A stretch of 64,000 nucleotides of DNA, from NCBI GenBank assembly GCA_958450365.1, contig CAUEEP010000737.1, forward strand, positions 788,501-852,500. Reading direction: 5' to 3'. This stretch comes from Mesorhabditis belari (Eukaryota > Nematoda > Chromadorea > Rhabditida > Rhabditidae). A program made the position numbers and the translations under genes. Shown here piece after piece: positions 12,592 to 24,500 of this stretch. Below the pieces are notes generated by a model. The model was not told where the DNA came from. It did no database searches and was given only the letters and a program-made list of their open reading frames with translations. Each line of letters starts with the position of its first letter. Position 1 is the first letter of the stretch.

Positions 12592-15500
12592 CCTGTCTGT
12601 CTGTTTGTCTCTCTGTCTGTAAGGACATTTTCTCAGCCGTGTTTTGACTAATAAAGCTAAAACTTCTTTACAAAACCTTAGAATATAGTGTTATGGCATT
12701 TAAAGTAAAAATTAAAAGGGCAAAATCCATAGACACTACGGACCCGGATCGGGTGGGCTGGCGACGAGAGTGCTCCCGACTGCGCCACGGTGACAGCTAG
12801 GCGCGCCACCACTCAGCGAGTTAAGTACCGTTAAGCGGGCTTTTCGGTTAAACAAACCTTTTCTGTACCCGGAACTCTTTGTAGTCTGGAGCGGTCGTGT
12901 TGTAAAGAGTCTAAAAACAGTTACTTTGAAAGCCTCATTTTCTGACCTTCAATTGCGGAAAGGTGAAACGATGTAGCTCCGGATCATGCGAATACCCGAA
13001 AACAGCTTGTTTTGTAAAGTACGGTTGAATAGCGGCAAAAGAAAGAGCTGTGAAGAGGAGTCTCTCCTCGTCTACCTGAAAATTGGCTTTTGTTTTGAGT
13101 TACAGCTTTCAAAACTTAACAAATCTCTATTAGAAATCATAGAAAAATCAAAAATCCTTTCTAAATACACTACTGGACAATGAAATATGATATTTGAAAA
13201 ACGATCGTCACTTTCGCGCGTTTGTAACTCCCTTGTCTTTACCGTATTTCTAAATATTAATATTACCATTGTGTAGCCCTTGAAAAGAGCTTTCAGAAAA
13301 TGTATAACACTAATAGTTTAAACTCAAAGACAAGGGAGTTACAGACGCGCGAAAGTGACGATCGTTTTTCAAATATCAAATATCATATTTCATTGTCCAG
13401 TACTGTAGCTAGTTGATCTTTTTTTCAATCAAATTTTCAACCTTTTAGAATAAATGGAAAGTAAAATTGTTACCAGTTTTATAATAAGTTTAGATTGCGA
13501 GTAAAAGCTAGTAAACAGATATTGGTCAAATTTGGGACCAAAACAACTATCATTTCTGTGTTTAAATTAACCTGTGTCCTATCTGAGTAGATATGTGCAT
13601 ACGAGTGCCAAATAGCTTGCCCAATCATTAACGCGTTTTCCGTGGTCACCCCGGAGCGGCGACAAGTGCCGGCTTCGATTGCTTCACAGGCTCTGGAAAT
13701 GAAATTTACATGAATGAGTGAATGAAGTTGAAGTTTACATTACTCATTTACAAAGCTAGATCAAGCTGTAAATGCAAGTAAGAGCTAGTAAACAGCTATT
13801 GGTCAAATTTGAGACTAAAACAACTATCAGTTCTGAAGTTGGACCGATCTTTTGCTATTACTACTATCTAATTACGGTGTTACTAATAAGTTTAAAATCT
13901 TTTACAATATCTAGTTTTGGGTCTTGAGCTAGGCCTTGATCTAGGGCTTGATTTAGGCCTTGATCTAGGTCTTGATCTAGGACTTGATTTAGGCCTTGAT
14001 TCAGATCTTGATCTAGATCCTGATCTAGGCCTTGATCTAGGTCTTGATCTAAGCCTTGACCTAGGCCTTGATCTACGTCTTGATCTAGGTCTTGAGCTAG
14101 GCCTTGATCCAGATCTTGATCTAGGTCCTGATCTAGGTTTTGATCTAGATCTTGATCTAAGCCTTGATCTAGGCCTTGATCCAGATCTTGATTTAAGCTT
14201 TAAATCTTTTAGGTGTTCTTTTGAATTAAAGATTAATCAAGCATTGTAGTAGTCGAAGTTTTAGTTCAAGGATTTGAAAGATAATGTCTTTAATTATATT
14301 TAATCATAATCAAATCTTTAATTGATAATGATCAAATATTAAATATATTTTCAATCTTCTAAATCTATTTAAATCTTTAATATTTAAATGTTTTAAATGA
14401 ATAAATGAAATGAATTTAACCTTTTTGCCATTTCTTGATGGATTTCCTCACTTTTTGTATATAAAAAGAGTAAATCCGGGCGAGCGATTAGCTCACGAAT
14501 GATGAAATTTTGAGCGTAATAAGACCAAGAATATAAACCAGATAGATCTAATAAACAGCTAGCGGTGGCTAGATTTGAATTTGTTAAAAAAGAGAAATCA
14601 TAATTCTTTACCATTGATGAAGAAAGCTCTAATGATGTCATCGATTAAGCTATCCATTGCGTAAGCATCGCAAAAGATTAACATTCGACATAGCTAAAAT
14701 GGGTTATGTATTTAAAAGTGAACACAACAGCTTTTTACAGAAGGTGAGATTTAGGAACCGTATTGAAACCGTATTGGAACCGTATTGGATCAAAATAGGA
14801 ACCGTATTGGATCAAAATAGGAACCGTATTGGAACCGTATTAGATCAAAAAAAGAACCGTATTGGAACCGTGTTGGACCGTATTAGATCAACATAGGAAC
14901 CGTATTGGAAATAGCTAGGTGTTGAGCGAAGTTTAAGCTCTTTAAGCTCTTTACCAGCTACAAGAGTTGTTCGAAATCATTTTTCCGAAACTTGCCAAGA
15001 GGTCAAGGGTTCAATCCCTCTAGATTATTAGCTCTTTTATTTCCTAAATCCAGGGCTTAGGGGTGCTTGTGTATTGTTTGTATTACCGTAAAAATTCTAA
15101 TAGAAGACCACCCCTGTGGCCCCCATGAAATTGGGACTTTTTGAAATTTCTTTTTAGGTAGAATGGTAGATTTTGGTCCAGATATAGTATTTTAGCCTCA
15201 GCATTCAAATTGAAAACAAGATTTTTGAAAAATTAAATTTTTTGAAAGGACTTTCATGTGGGCGACCACATGGGTTTTTTCTTTGAAAGATTCGCTATGG
15301 AAAGGAATAAGGTACCGATTTGGTTCCATACGCTCACGATTTGGTTTTAATAAGGTACCGATTTGGTTCAAATAAAGAATCAATTTGGTTCAAATAAAGT
15401 ACCGATTTGGTTCAAATAAAGAATCAATTTGGTTCCAATAAAGTACCGATTTGGTTCCAATCAGGTACCGATTTGGTTCAAATAAAGAATCAATTTGGTT

Positions 15501-18500
15501 CAAATAAAGTACCGATTTGGTTCAAATAAAGAATCAATTTGGTTCAAATAAAGAATCAATTTGGTTCCAATAAGGTACCGATTTGGTTCAAATAAGGAAT
15601 CAATTTGATTTCAATAAGGTACCAATTTGGTTCCATAAACTCACGATACTGGAGTCTTGGTAAAAAAAAATTTAACTTTTAAACATTTTTTTTCGTACAT
15701 TTTATGCCAAGGGCTATTGTTTAAAATAGTTTTTAAAAATTTTTAATCTTTTTGATTGGTCGGGGACCTTTATCTAATTTTTTGATCGGCTGATTTTAGG
15801 TGGTTGAAAATTAGAAGACCATGGTCTTCTATTAGAATTTTTACAGTAAATTATTTGTATGAATAATATAGTAGAATTGGTGTGAATTCATTTTTATACC
15901 TCATCTCTTGTGCATTGAACAAGACTATCGGGACTGGCCATCGCTTCGAGAATCTTCTCGACGATTCCTTGACTTTCTCGAACAACAAACGAATCTCGAC
16001 CCTCGTGTTTACCAGCAAGCACAAAATAGTAAGAATGAAGCTCGAGGAGTTGTCTGGAATAGAAATCTTATATGTTAAACAATTTAAATGAAAGATCACT
16101 TATAAATCTATTCCTGATTCTCGTATAAACTCGAATTTCTTCTTTACGAACCTATTCGTTTCTATTACAGCCCTTCCATCCTCATCAACGCATTGAAGAA
16201 CACAATTTGATTGAGCTGTTGATTGAGCTGAGCCTTTTACTCTAAAAATATCATATTATCAGAAGATTATATTTAAATTTACATTGGCACAAGTGCTCTC
16301 ATCGTTTTCCCTTGGCTTGGCCTTGGTCCAACGGCTTTCAGTCCAAGCACGGCGAGCGCTTTCTTCACGAAATCAAGTGCTGGAGACTCGGGTTCCCATA
16401 CTAAAACTAATAAGTTTATCAGATCTTAAGGTGTTATTTATTTCAAAAGATATTCAATGTATAGTCAATTTATATTCAATTTCTTTATACCTTCAGCGTT
16501 CCAAATAGCTACTCCTTCTTTTACATAGCTAGCCACCATTTGACTCACTTCCAAGCGCCAGTCTTCTCGTTTTGCCGAGTTTGGAATCCCGTGAAAAGCC
16601 TTGAAGTTTAAATTTCTCAAATTTTCAATTATTTCAATTATTTCAACCTCTTCCATGTGCATCACTTTTCCTTTCAGAAAACGATACGATTCAGGGACAC
16701 GATGGGCTAAAACTGATGACATAACGGGCCAAGAGCGACCACCGAGACAGATCTAGAAATGGTTACAATGGCTAATGATAATGACACCGTAGTCTAACTT
16801 TGAACGAGTTTTTCTCGCCACTCGTTTATGCAACAAGGCGCGCATAGGTATCAAATGAAAGCTGAGATTCACGGCTATTTTTTTGATACCAAACATGCAT
16901 TCTTAGAAATTACGAGTGCTTAGAAAAAATAGTTTAGTAAAAATTTGAAAAAATTTGAAAAAATTTCGTGACTATAGTAACCTAGTGACTACAGTAGCTT
17001 GGCTATAGTAGCTTGGCTACAGTAGCTACAGTAGCTTGGCTACAGTAGCTACAGTAGCTTGGCTACAGTAGCTACACGCAATCCAAGCCTAGATAGTTTC
17101 CTTCCGCCTAGTTTTCAAGTCAAAAATTCAGTCTCACCTTTGCATCAAACGGCACTTCTTTGATCGGTTCAGCAATCAAGCGCTGTCCAGCCCAATTCCT
17201 CAATTTTCCCTCATTTTGCTCCTCCTTTTCTCCGATCACGAAAATCGCATTCTCCCCGTCCGGTGAAACGCTCAATGAGGTAGCATATGAAGTGTTCGCG
17301 ATCGGCTAAAAAAAAAAATCATTTTCCGAGATTTAAAAAGCTATAGTGTCTATCAAAAATGAATGATCTTGTTACTGGAGTGTAAAATGTTTTTAATGAT
17401 ATAAAAAAAGAATCTGATCGGGGCACTCAATCCTAAGAAAATCAATATACAAGACACTCAAGTAAACACTATTTTTTAACACTTTCTTTAACAAAATTCC
17501 CTTAAATATGTGAAAAAAATAGAGACAAATTTGGGGCAATAGCTTCGGCATCCATTCAGCTTCCAGAAAAATTCAGGATTGTAGCGAGGATGCGGCCGGA
17601 TTTGCGGCTGAATTGTTCGCGGGGAATTTGGCGTCGTGGCCCCCAAGGCGACGGGATTGGCTCAATCGCTCACCGTTCCCTCCACATTAGAGGATGCCAA
17701 AGGAGAACACCTATCTATCGGGAAGCTGTGCCAGAAAGCGAGCGATTACCCCGCCGCACAAAGAACACCTTGCCAATCATCTACAGGGATTTCTCTTTTG
17801 CTTTTTTGATGATAGAATAGAAAAATTTTTTGCTTTAAATTGGTACCCAGGGGTTTTCGGGGACAGGGAATTGATTGGCGGCCTTGAATTTATCTGTATT
17901 CTTCTACAAAACTAAGAAATCAGTGCGAAAAGGCGAACGAATTATCGATAAATTACTTGTAAAAGGAAAACGATAGCCAATCCGCTCATGTTGATTTCTT
18001 TTTTTCGGTTGCTTCTCGCAGTTTCAAATGTCGAATCCTCTTTTGGCCAAATCGCTACTCGACCTCGGTAAACAGAGTAAACCTGGAAAAGTACTGTTCA
18101 TAAGTACTGTAAATGTACCGTAAATGAAATTATTGGATTGGTGAATTGAAAACTGCGGGCTATTGTCATATGTGACAGTTTGAGGAGTTTCTTCAAAAGA
18201 AACCCATTTTGGTGTCAATGGAAAAGTTGTAGAGAATCAAAAATCAAGCTTATATCCAAATTTTCAGAACGATTCAAAAACTCGTTTTCAAGAAATGCCA
18301 AATTTACGAATTTTTGCTTAAAACTTGCATTTTAAGCGAAACTACTAAGTGTATCTTTTTGGAAATTTGGCTATAAGCCTCATTTTCGATTTTCTACAAC
18401 CTTTCTATTCACACCAAAATGGGTTACTTTTGAAGAAAGTGCTCAAACTGGGACATCTCCAGATCTTCAGCCCTCCATTTTTGATTCTTACACTTGTCTC

Positions 18501-21500
18501 ACACACAAACCAGAATCCTACTACGAAAGAGGAATCCGCAAATTGTCTGTAAAATGGGCAGAAGCCGTCAATAATAATGGAAAATTTTGGGAATGAATTT
18601 ATGGTTTTATGTTGAATGAATTTTAGTTCAAAGTCCCGCAGCTTTCAATTCACCAACCGAATAGTTAACAGTAAACTCTAAGTACACTACAATACTTTAC
18701 TCGTACTGAAGGAGGATAATGAAAAATTGGCTTAATTTTTCTCAAATTTCAATCTCAATACCCTTCTCGTAATTCCCGTGTCAAGAGCGGCTCTCAAGTA
18801 GACGCCTCCTTTTGAATCCACCGAGAACTCAGCAACATCTAAAGAAAAAGATTTAAGACTGTATTGATTACTGTACAATTCTATTCTATTTAATACTGTG
18901 TACATACTGTACATACTGTACATACTGTACATACTGTACATACTGTACATACTGTACATACTGTACATACTGTACATACTGTACATACTGTACATACTGT
19001 GTACATACTGTACATACTGTGTACATACTGTACATACTGTGTACATACTGTACATACTGTGTACATACTGTACATACTGTGTACATACTGTACATACTGT
19101 GTACATACCGTACATACTGTGTACATACCGTACATACTGTGTACATACCGTACATACTGTGTACATACTGTACATACTGTGTACATACTGTACATACTGT
19201 GTACATACCGTACATACTGTGTACATACCGTACATACTGTGTACATACTGTACATACTGTGTACATACTGTACATACTGTGTACATACTGTACATACTGT
19301 GTACATACTGTACATACTGTGTACATACTGTACATACTGTGTACATACTGTACATACTGTGTACATACCGTACATACTGTGTACATACTGTACATACTGT
19401 GTACATACTGTACATACTGTGTACATACTGTACATACTGTGTACATACTGTACATACTGTACATACTGTGTACATACTGTACATACTGTGTACATACCGT
19501 ACATACTGTGTACATACTGTACATACTGTGTACATACTGTACATACTGTGTACATACTGTACAATTCTATTTCCTCACTATTTGATCTAGATTTTCTAAA
19601 CGTTTTTCTTTATCGTAAAAGTTTTTCGCAAAAGATCAGTTGCGTTTTTTTGAAGTTTCCTTTCTGATTTTTAATTTACTGGTTTGTAAATTTCCTTTTT
19701 TTTTATTCTTTTGCATATATTGGTAATTTCTTAGTCTTTAATAACTTTAGCATTCGAATAAATTTATTGTAAACGTGTTTTTTTATAAAAGAATCATCTT
19801 TTGCAAAAGTCTTTCTTCATTCGTGCATAGTTTTGTGTATTTCTTTGAGCTATGTAAGCTTTATGTCTGCCCGCAATTGTCATTAACTTGTATTTTAACC
19901 CCTAGACAACTCAAACTATTGTAGTGATAGTTACTAAAAGCTCGTAAGCTAGTAGTAAAGTATTGTAATATTGTCTAGTCATTTACCGAATCCAAATAAA
20001 ATGCCATCGATTGCGTAGATGACCTCACCAATAAAGTTCGAATGCGCAAAACGATAGCGCAAAGCGTTGTTGAACAAAACGAATCTCACCTGAAGATATT
20101 TTTAAATAAAATGTTTTTTTAAAAAGTGCACTTAGAAAATCTACCGTATTCTGATTAATTTTTAAACTTTGGATTACGGTAGCTGGCGTATTATTTAGCC
20201 TTTCTGTTATGGAGAAAGTTGATCTTGGGGTAGGCTACTTTGCGCCAAATTTTTTGTGCAACAGGGTCATTTGCGCAATTGGATCGTTTGCGCAACTCGC
20301 CATAACTTTCTTCTAAGTAAGCCAACCTTTATGATTTTGGTTTCATTTTGTAGATCTCAACAAGGATAATATCACTGAGCTGGAGCACTGAGGTGAGTAA
20401 CTGGAGAGGCTATTCTTTTCTTCAAGATCTATAAGAACTACTACTACGGCTACTTTGCGCCAAATTTTTTGTGCAACTGGATCATTTGCGCAACTCGCCA
20501 TAACTTTGCCCTAGGTCGGCCAATCTTTATGATTTTGGTTTCATTTTGTAGATCTCAATAAGTGCAACAAAATGAAACCAAAATCATAAAGATTGGCCGA
20601 CTTAGAAAAAAGTTATGGCAAGTTGCGCAAAAGACCTAGTTGCACAAATAAAATGGCGGAAATTAGCCTACCCCATTGATCTTCGCTAGATCTTACGGTA
20701 ACTTTTTGCTCAATTGAACCTTTTAGACAACAGATTACGGTCATTTTTGCAACAAGTACACCTTTTAGGAAAACAATTTAATCAAGCTGTGTGAAGAAGA
20801 AAAATAGTGACATTGAAATTTACCGTATAGCTCTCATTCGCTTGCTTCAGATTCACATCTTGTCCGGTGACAATTCCACAGTGTGGCTTCGATGAGATTC
20901 GCGCAGACACCTCGAGTTGTGTGCTGCAAGGCACGAAAATGTCATCCCATTCTGGGTCGTAGTCTAAAACTTGGAAAGCTAAACAGAGAATTCTTCTAAT
21001 CACTTGAAAACGTTAAATCTTTAGTCTAGTTAGTCTAGTTAGCAAATTAGTTAAATGCTAGTTAAATGCTAGTTAAATATCTAGTTAAATGCTAGTTAAA
21101 TATCTAGTTAAATGCTAGTTAAATATCTAGTTAAATGCTATCCAATTCCATTATCTATTGACTAAACACTTTCAAAGTGCTAGTAGAACGCTATCATTGA
21201 AGTTTAAACCATCAATAAAGCAAAAGCAAAAAGGTATTTGGAGGTATGGGGAATTGAACCCCAGACTTCTCGCATGCGAAGCGAGCGCTCTACCCCTGAG
21301 CTATACCCCCACGGTGTGTGGCTGGGGAAAAAAGGGTTTGATGTGAGTGAGAGGAGGGGAGAGATCAGGGAAAAGAGAGAAATTGACAGAAAAGGGCCAT
21401 CAGTCAGCCGAAAAAGAACCCAAAAATTGAAATCATTCGAAATTTTCAGCTTTTTTTTGCCCTTTTTTAAAATGTAAATTTTGTTTCGTTGTGGCTTTTA

Positions 21501-24500
21501 ACTGTAAAAATATATTGGAAAAGTTGGGGATAATTTGAGGAAAACAGAAAACAATCTAAGGGAAAATGAGCCGTCCTCCGTTTCTTCGGCGTCACTATGC
21601 CCAAGAAACGGAGGAGTTTTGCCTTACATTTTGTTATAGTCTTTCTAGAAAATCTCCCAAATCTCTATCGCTTTTTGGTATTGTTTTAAGCAGAAAAACC
21701 AAGCTTAAAAGAAACCTTTATGAAACTCGAACGTCTTCGTCACATTTCTCTTTTCAAAGCTTGTGCCAGCAAGTAGAAAATCGGAAACCGACGAAGTGGT
21801 GATCAGCGTGAATTTCTCTGTTGTCACAACCTGAAATTGATTCTTTCTTTGATTTACTACCCCAATTTAGCCAAACCTCATCCAAAATCAATTCCCTCAA
21901 TTGTGGAAGTGGAATTTTTTGGAGTTGAAATGGTCCCGCGTCTTTGCCAAGTCCCAGACGAGCGGCCACATTTAAGCCACAACCGTATAGCTGTTTTTTG
22001 TGATTGTTTTTTTTTTTACAAGTTGAAGGACTTGAGGGTTTCAGAATTTTTGGATGTAAAGTTAAGCCAATTTCTTTTAATTTTTAGGCTAAGTCAAGCC
22101 AAGCCAAGCTCAGCACAAAACTCTGACTCTCTAGCCGTCGTAGCCGACCGGATAGGAGTCTTGTCGGCAAAAAATCGGACTAGCAATTGAATTTTGTATT
22201 TAACTTTTAGATTCTTCATAATACGTAACTAAAATTCATGAAGACTCACCGATTTTCGAGTTAAAAACAGCGAATATCCCTCACCGGCCGCAACATCGAC
22301 AACAACAGTGCCCTAGAAACAACAGTACTCTTTTTTTTTTTGATTATAAAACTTGATCTGTTGCTTTCAGGTTAACGGTATGCATCTTAACTTTTACAGT
22401 TTCAAGTTTAAACTTATCAACTTTACTTGATCCATCAAATATGATATCTACAGTTCAATCCACAAGACACAAGGTTCATAATTATAGTGCCAGACTTCAG
22501 AGAGCCTAGATTGGCCAAAATTGAGTCAATCGTTCTGATTTTTCTGGAGATAAATCTTAAGAATTTTTCCTAGAACGGTGCACATTATCTAATCGATTCA
22601 AGCTTTCAACTTTTTTTATATGACTATCAAAAGTTGAGAGTCGAGTGGGATTTTTGAGTGCGCTCTTGTCAAAATCTCGTTGTGATTGAATCAGAACGAT
22701 TTTGGTCAATCTAGGCCCTCTGAAATGTGACGGAGATAATCGGATAGTGTCCAAGCTTTTTCCAGGATCCACTTTTTAAATCATACTTTTGGAAGTGGTA
22801 CAAGTTGTGGACTTGCGGCAACATCATTTCTCGGTAAACCAGTTCGATATCCCTCACAACGTCCCATCGCATAGACTCTTCCATCAGATGTCAAGAGAAG
22901 GGAATGTGATGTGGAAAGGGAGGCTTTAATGATCTAAAGTTCAACTTGATAGTTAAGATTTTGGTAAGTACTGTAAGCTATTTACATAGCGTAAACATAA
23001 GAACATTCTAGACATTAATAAGTAAGAGGGATGAGCAGACTTGGTTCATTGACAATTATCGATCTTAACAAATCGGTACTGGTACTGTAAGCTTAAACTT
23101 GAATGGAATCGGTATTTGTACCGTTAAGTCTACAATCTAGTCTACAATCTAGTCTACAATCTAGTCTACAATCTAGTCTACAATCTAGTCTACAATCTAG
23201 TCTACAATCTAGTCTACAATCTAGTCTACAATCTAGTCTACAATCTAGTCTACAATCTAGTCTACAATCTAGTCTACAATCTAGTCTACAATCTAGTCTA
23301 CAATATAGTCTACAATATAGTCTACAATATAGTCCACAATATAGTCCACAATATAGTCAAATAGTTATCCTTATTGCAGTCAACTAATGTTTTCTGGTCT
23401 AATTGTTTAGATAGAAGATAGAAGATGGGGATGATCTCCGGTTATGGGGTTTTTGGTCACAAAATTAAAGTAAATTCCAAGCAAAACCCAGTAAATTTAA
23501 AAAAGCTTAACAACCCTTTAACTTATCAAACGAAAAAGCTACGAACCTCAGCAGCGACAGGGACCAATCTCGGCTTTGTCACCTCGCCAGTTGAAGCGAT
23601 TCCCAAATTGTAGTGCGTATTTTTGCCCATTCCAAGGATAATCGGTGTGAGTGCTATAAAAGTTTATTTAAATAGCTAGATTAAAGCTAGAAAATTAGAT
23701 TTAATGCTTACACTTTTGTTTAATGAAATCACCGCCATAGAGGATGGCCATGATGAGGGAACGCGGCGGGGATGGAGTGCCCAAATTGAGGGACTCCTTT
23801 TCCGCGATTGACAACCACAGATAGATCAAGTAGAGTGGAAGGCTGGAGGTACGGATCTAAAATGTTAAGATTATTGTCTTAACTTGATCTATTAGATTTC
23901 AATATTCTGTAAACGAGTGGTCAGGATGTATTAAATTGTCCCAAAAAAACCTAGAGATTTTGTTTTGCTCAGTGCTCGCTCAAAACATTTTGTTCTTCTT
24001 TTTTTTTTCCATCCTCAAAACTTTCTTCTTTCTTGCGCTAACATTAATTTTTTAGGGCTGGACACGAGAAGAAAGTTGCAGTCGATCGAATGAAGCTAAA
24101 TTGAGAATAAATCCACGCCCTACTGCTCCAACGATTTTCAAGAGGGATTTCAGCGACCAAAGCAGCACGAGAAATCAATCAATTTTATGGCAAGAGAATC
24201 GTTGGAACGAGCACTGCACAGGAATGGTTTCATAAATTCGAGACGGGCCACACGAGGATCAAATGGAAGAGGGGAAGCGGTCGACCCCGGAAAGTGGATT
24301 CGATCGATTCTGAGGCACCGATTCCTGCGAAACCCCGATGTTTCAACCGGGAAATTGGCTGGAAGTTACTGTGGACGGATGGCTGTGTGGCGATGGCTGT
24401 GAAAAAGTGGAAAAGAAATTGTAGAAAACGACGTCAAATTCCATACGAAATATCGAAAACAATCCAAGCCAAAAGAAAGCGGACATGCCACCAATGGTGA

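Larger units (their letters stand above)
12072..16752 (-). other. IBTK-like exons 17-26: two BTB domains and BACK-like region
   Basis: Exons: 16491-16752, 16283-16400, 16152-16241, 15900-16053, 14612-14693, 14421-14568, 13572-13692, 12947-13075, 12858-12910, 12072-12159. BTB1 begins at ICLGGRSWPVMSSVLAHRVP. BTB2 follows with NCVLQCVDEDGRAVIETNRQ, then LLELHSYYFVLAGKHEGRDS. The helical tail CRMLIFCDAYAMDSLIDDII continues into NATASCLLDLSGLYSWSYYA, the usual BTB-to-BACK layout. Every junction keeps phase. In the last exon, reading past GAG at 12072 meets TGA at 12062-12060. A GC donor at that GAG restores the phase needed by the next exon. Confidence 0.8.

Noticed and set aside
13917..14249. 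110-residue LGLDLGLD protein
   Set aside because: 12-bp array that keeps frame by chance; it lies between two exons of the IBTK-like gene on the other strand.
17590..17915. Plus-strand gene at 17.6-17.9 kb
   Set aside because: Two overlapping open frames without homology; the opposite strand carries small exons of the IBTK-like gene in the required phase.
18732..19667. Very long Tyr/Cys/Val-rich reading frames on both strands
   Set aside because: They come entirely from the TACATACTG array, which has no stops in any frame, and the region falls in an intron of a well-supported gene.
23103..23387. SLQSSLQS protein
   Set aside because: 12-bp array GTCTACAATCTA; intronic and without homology.
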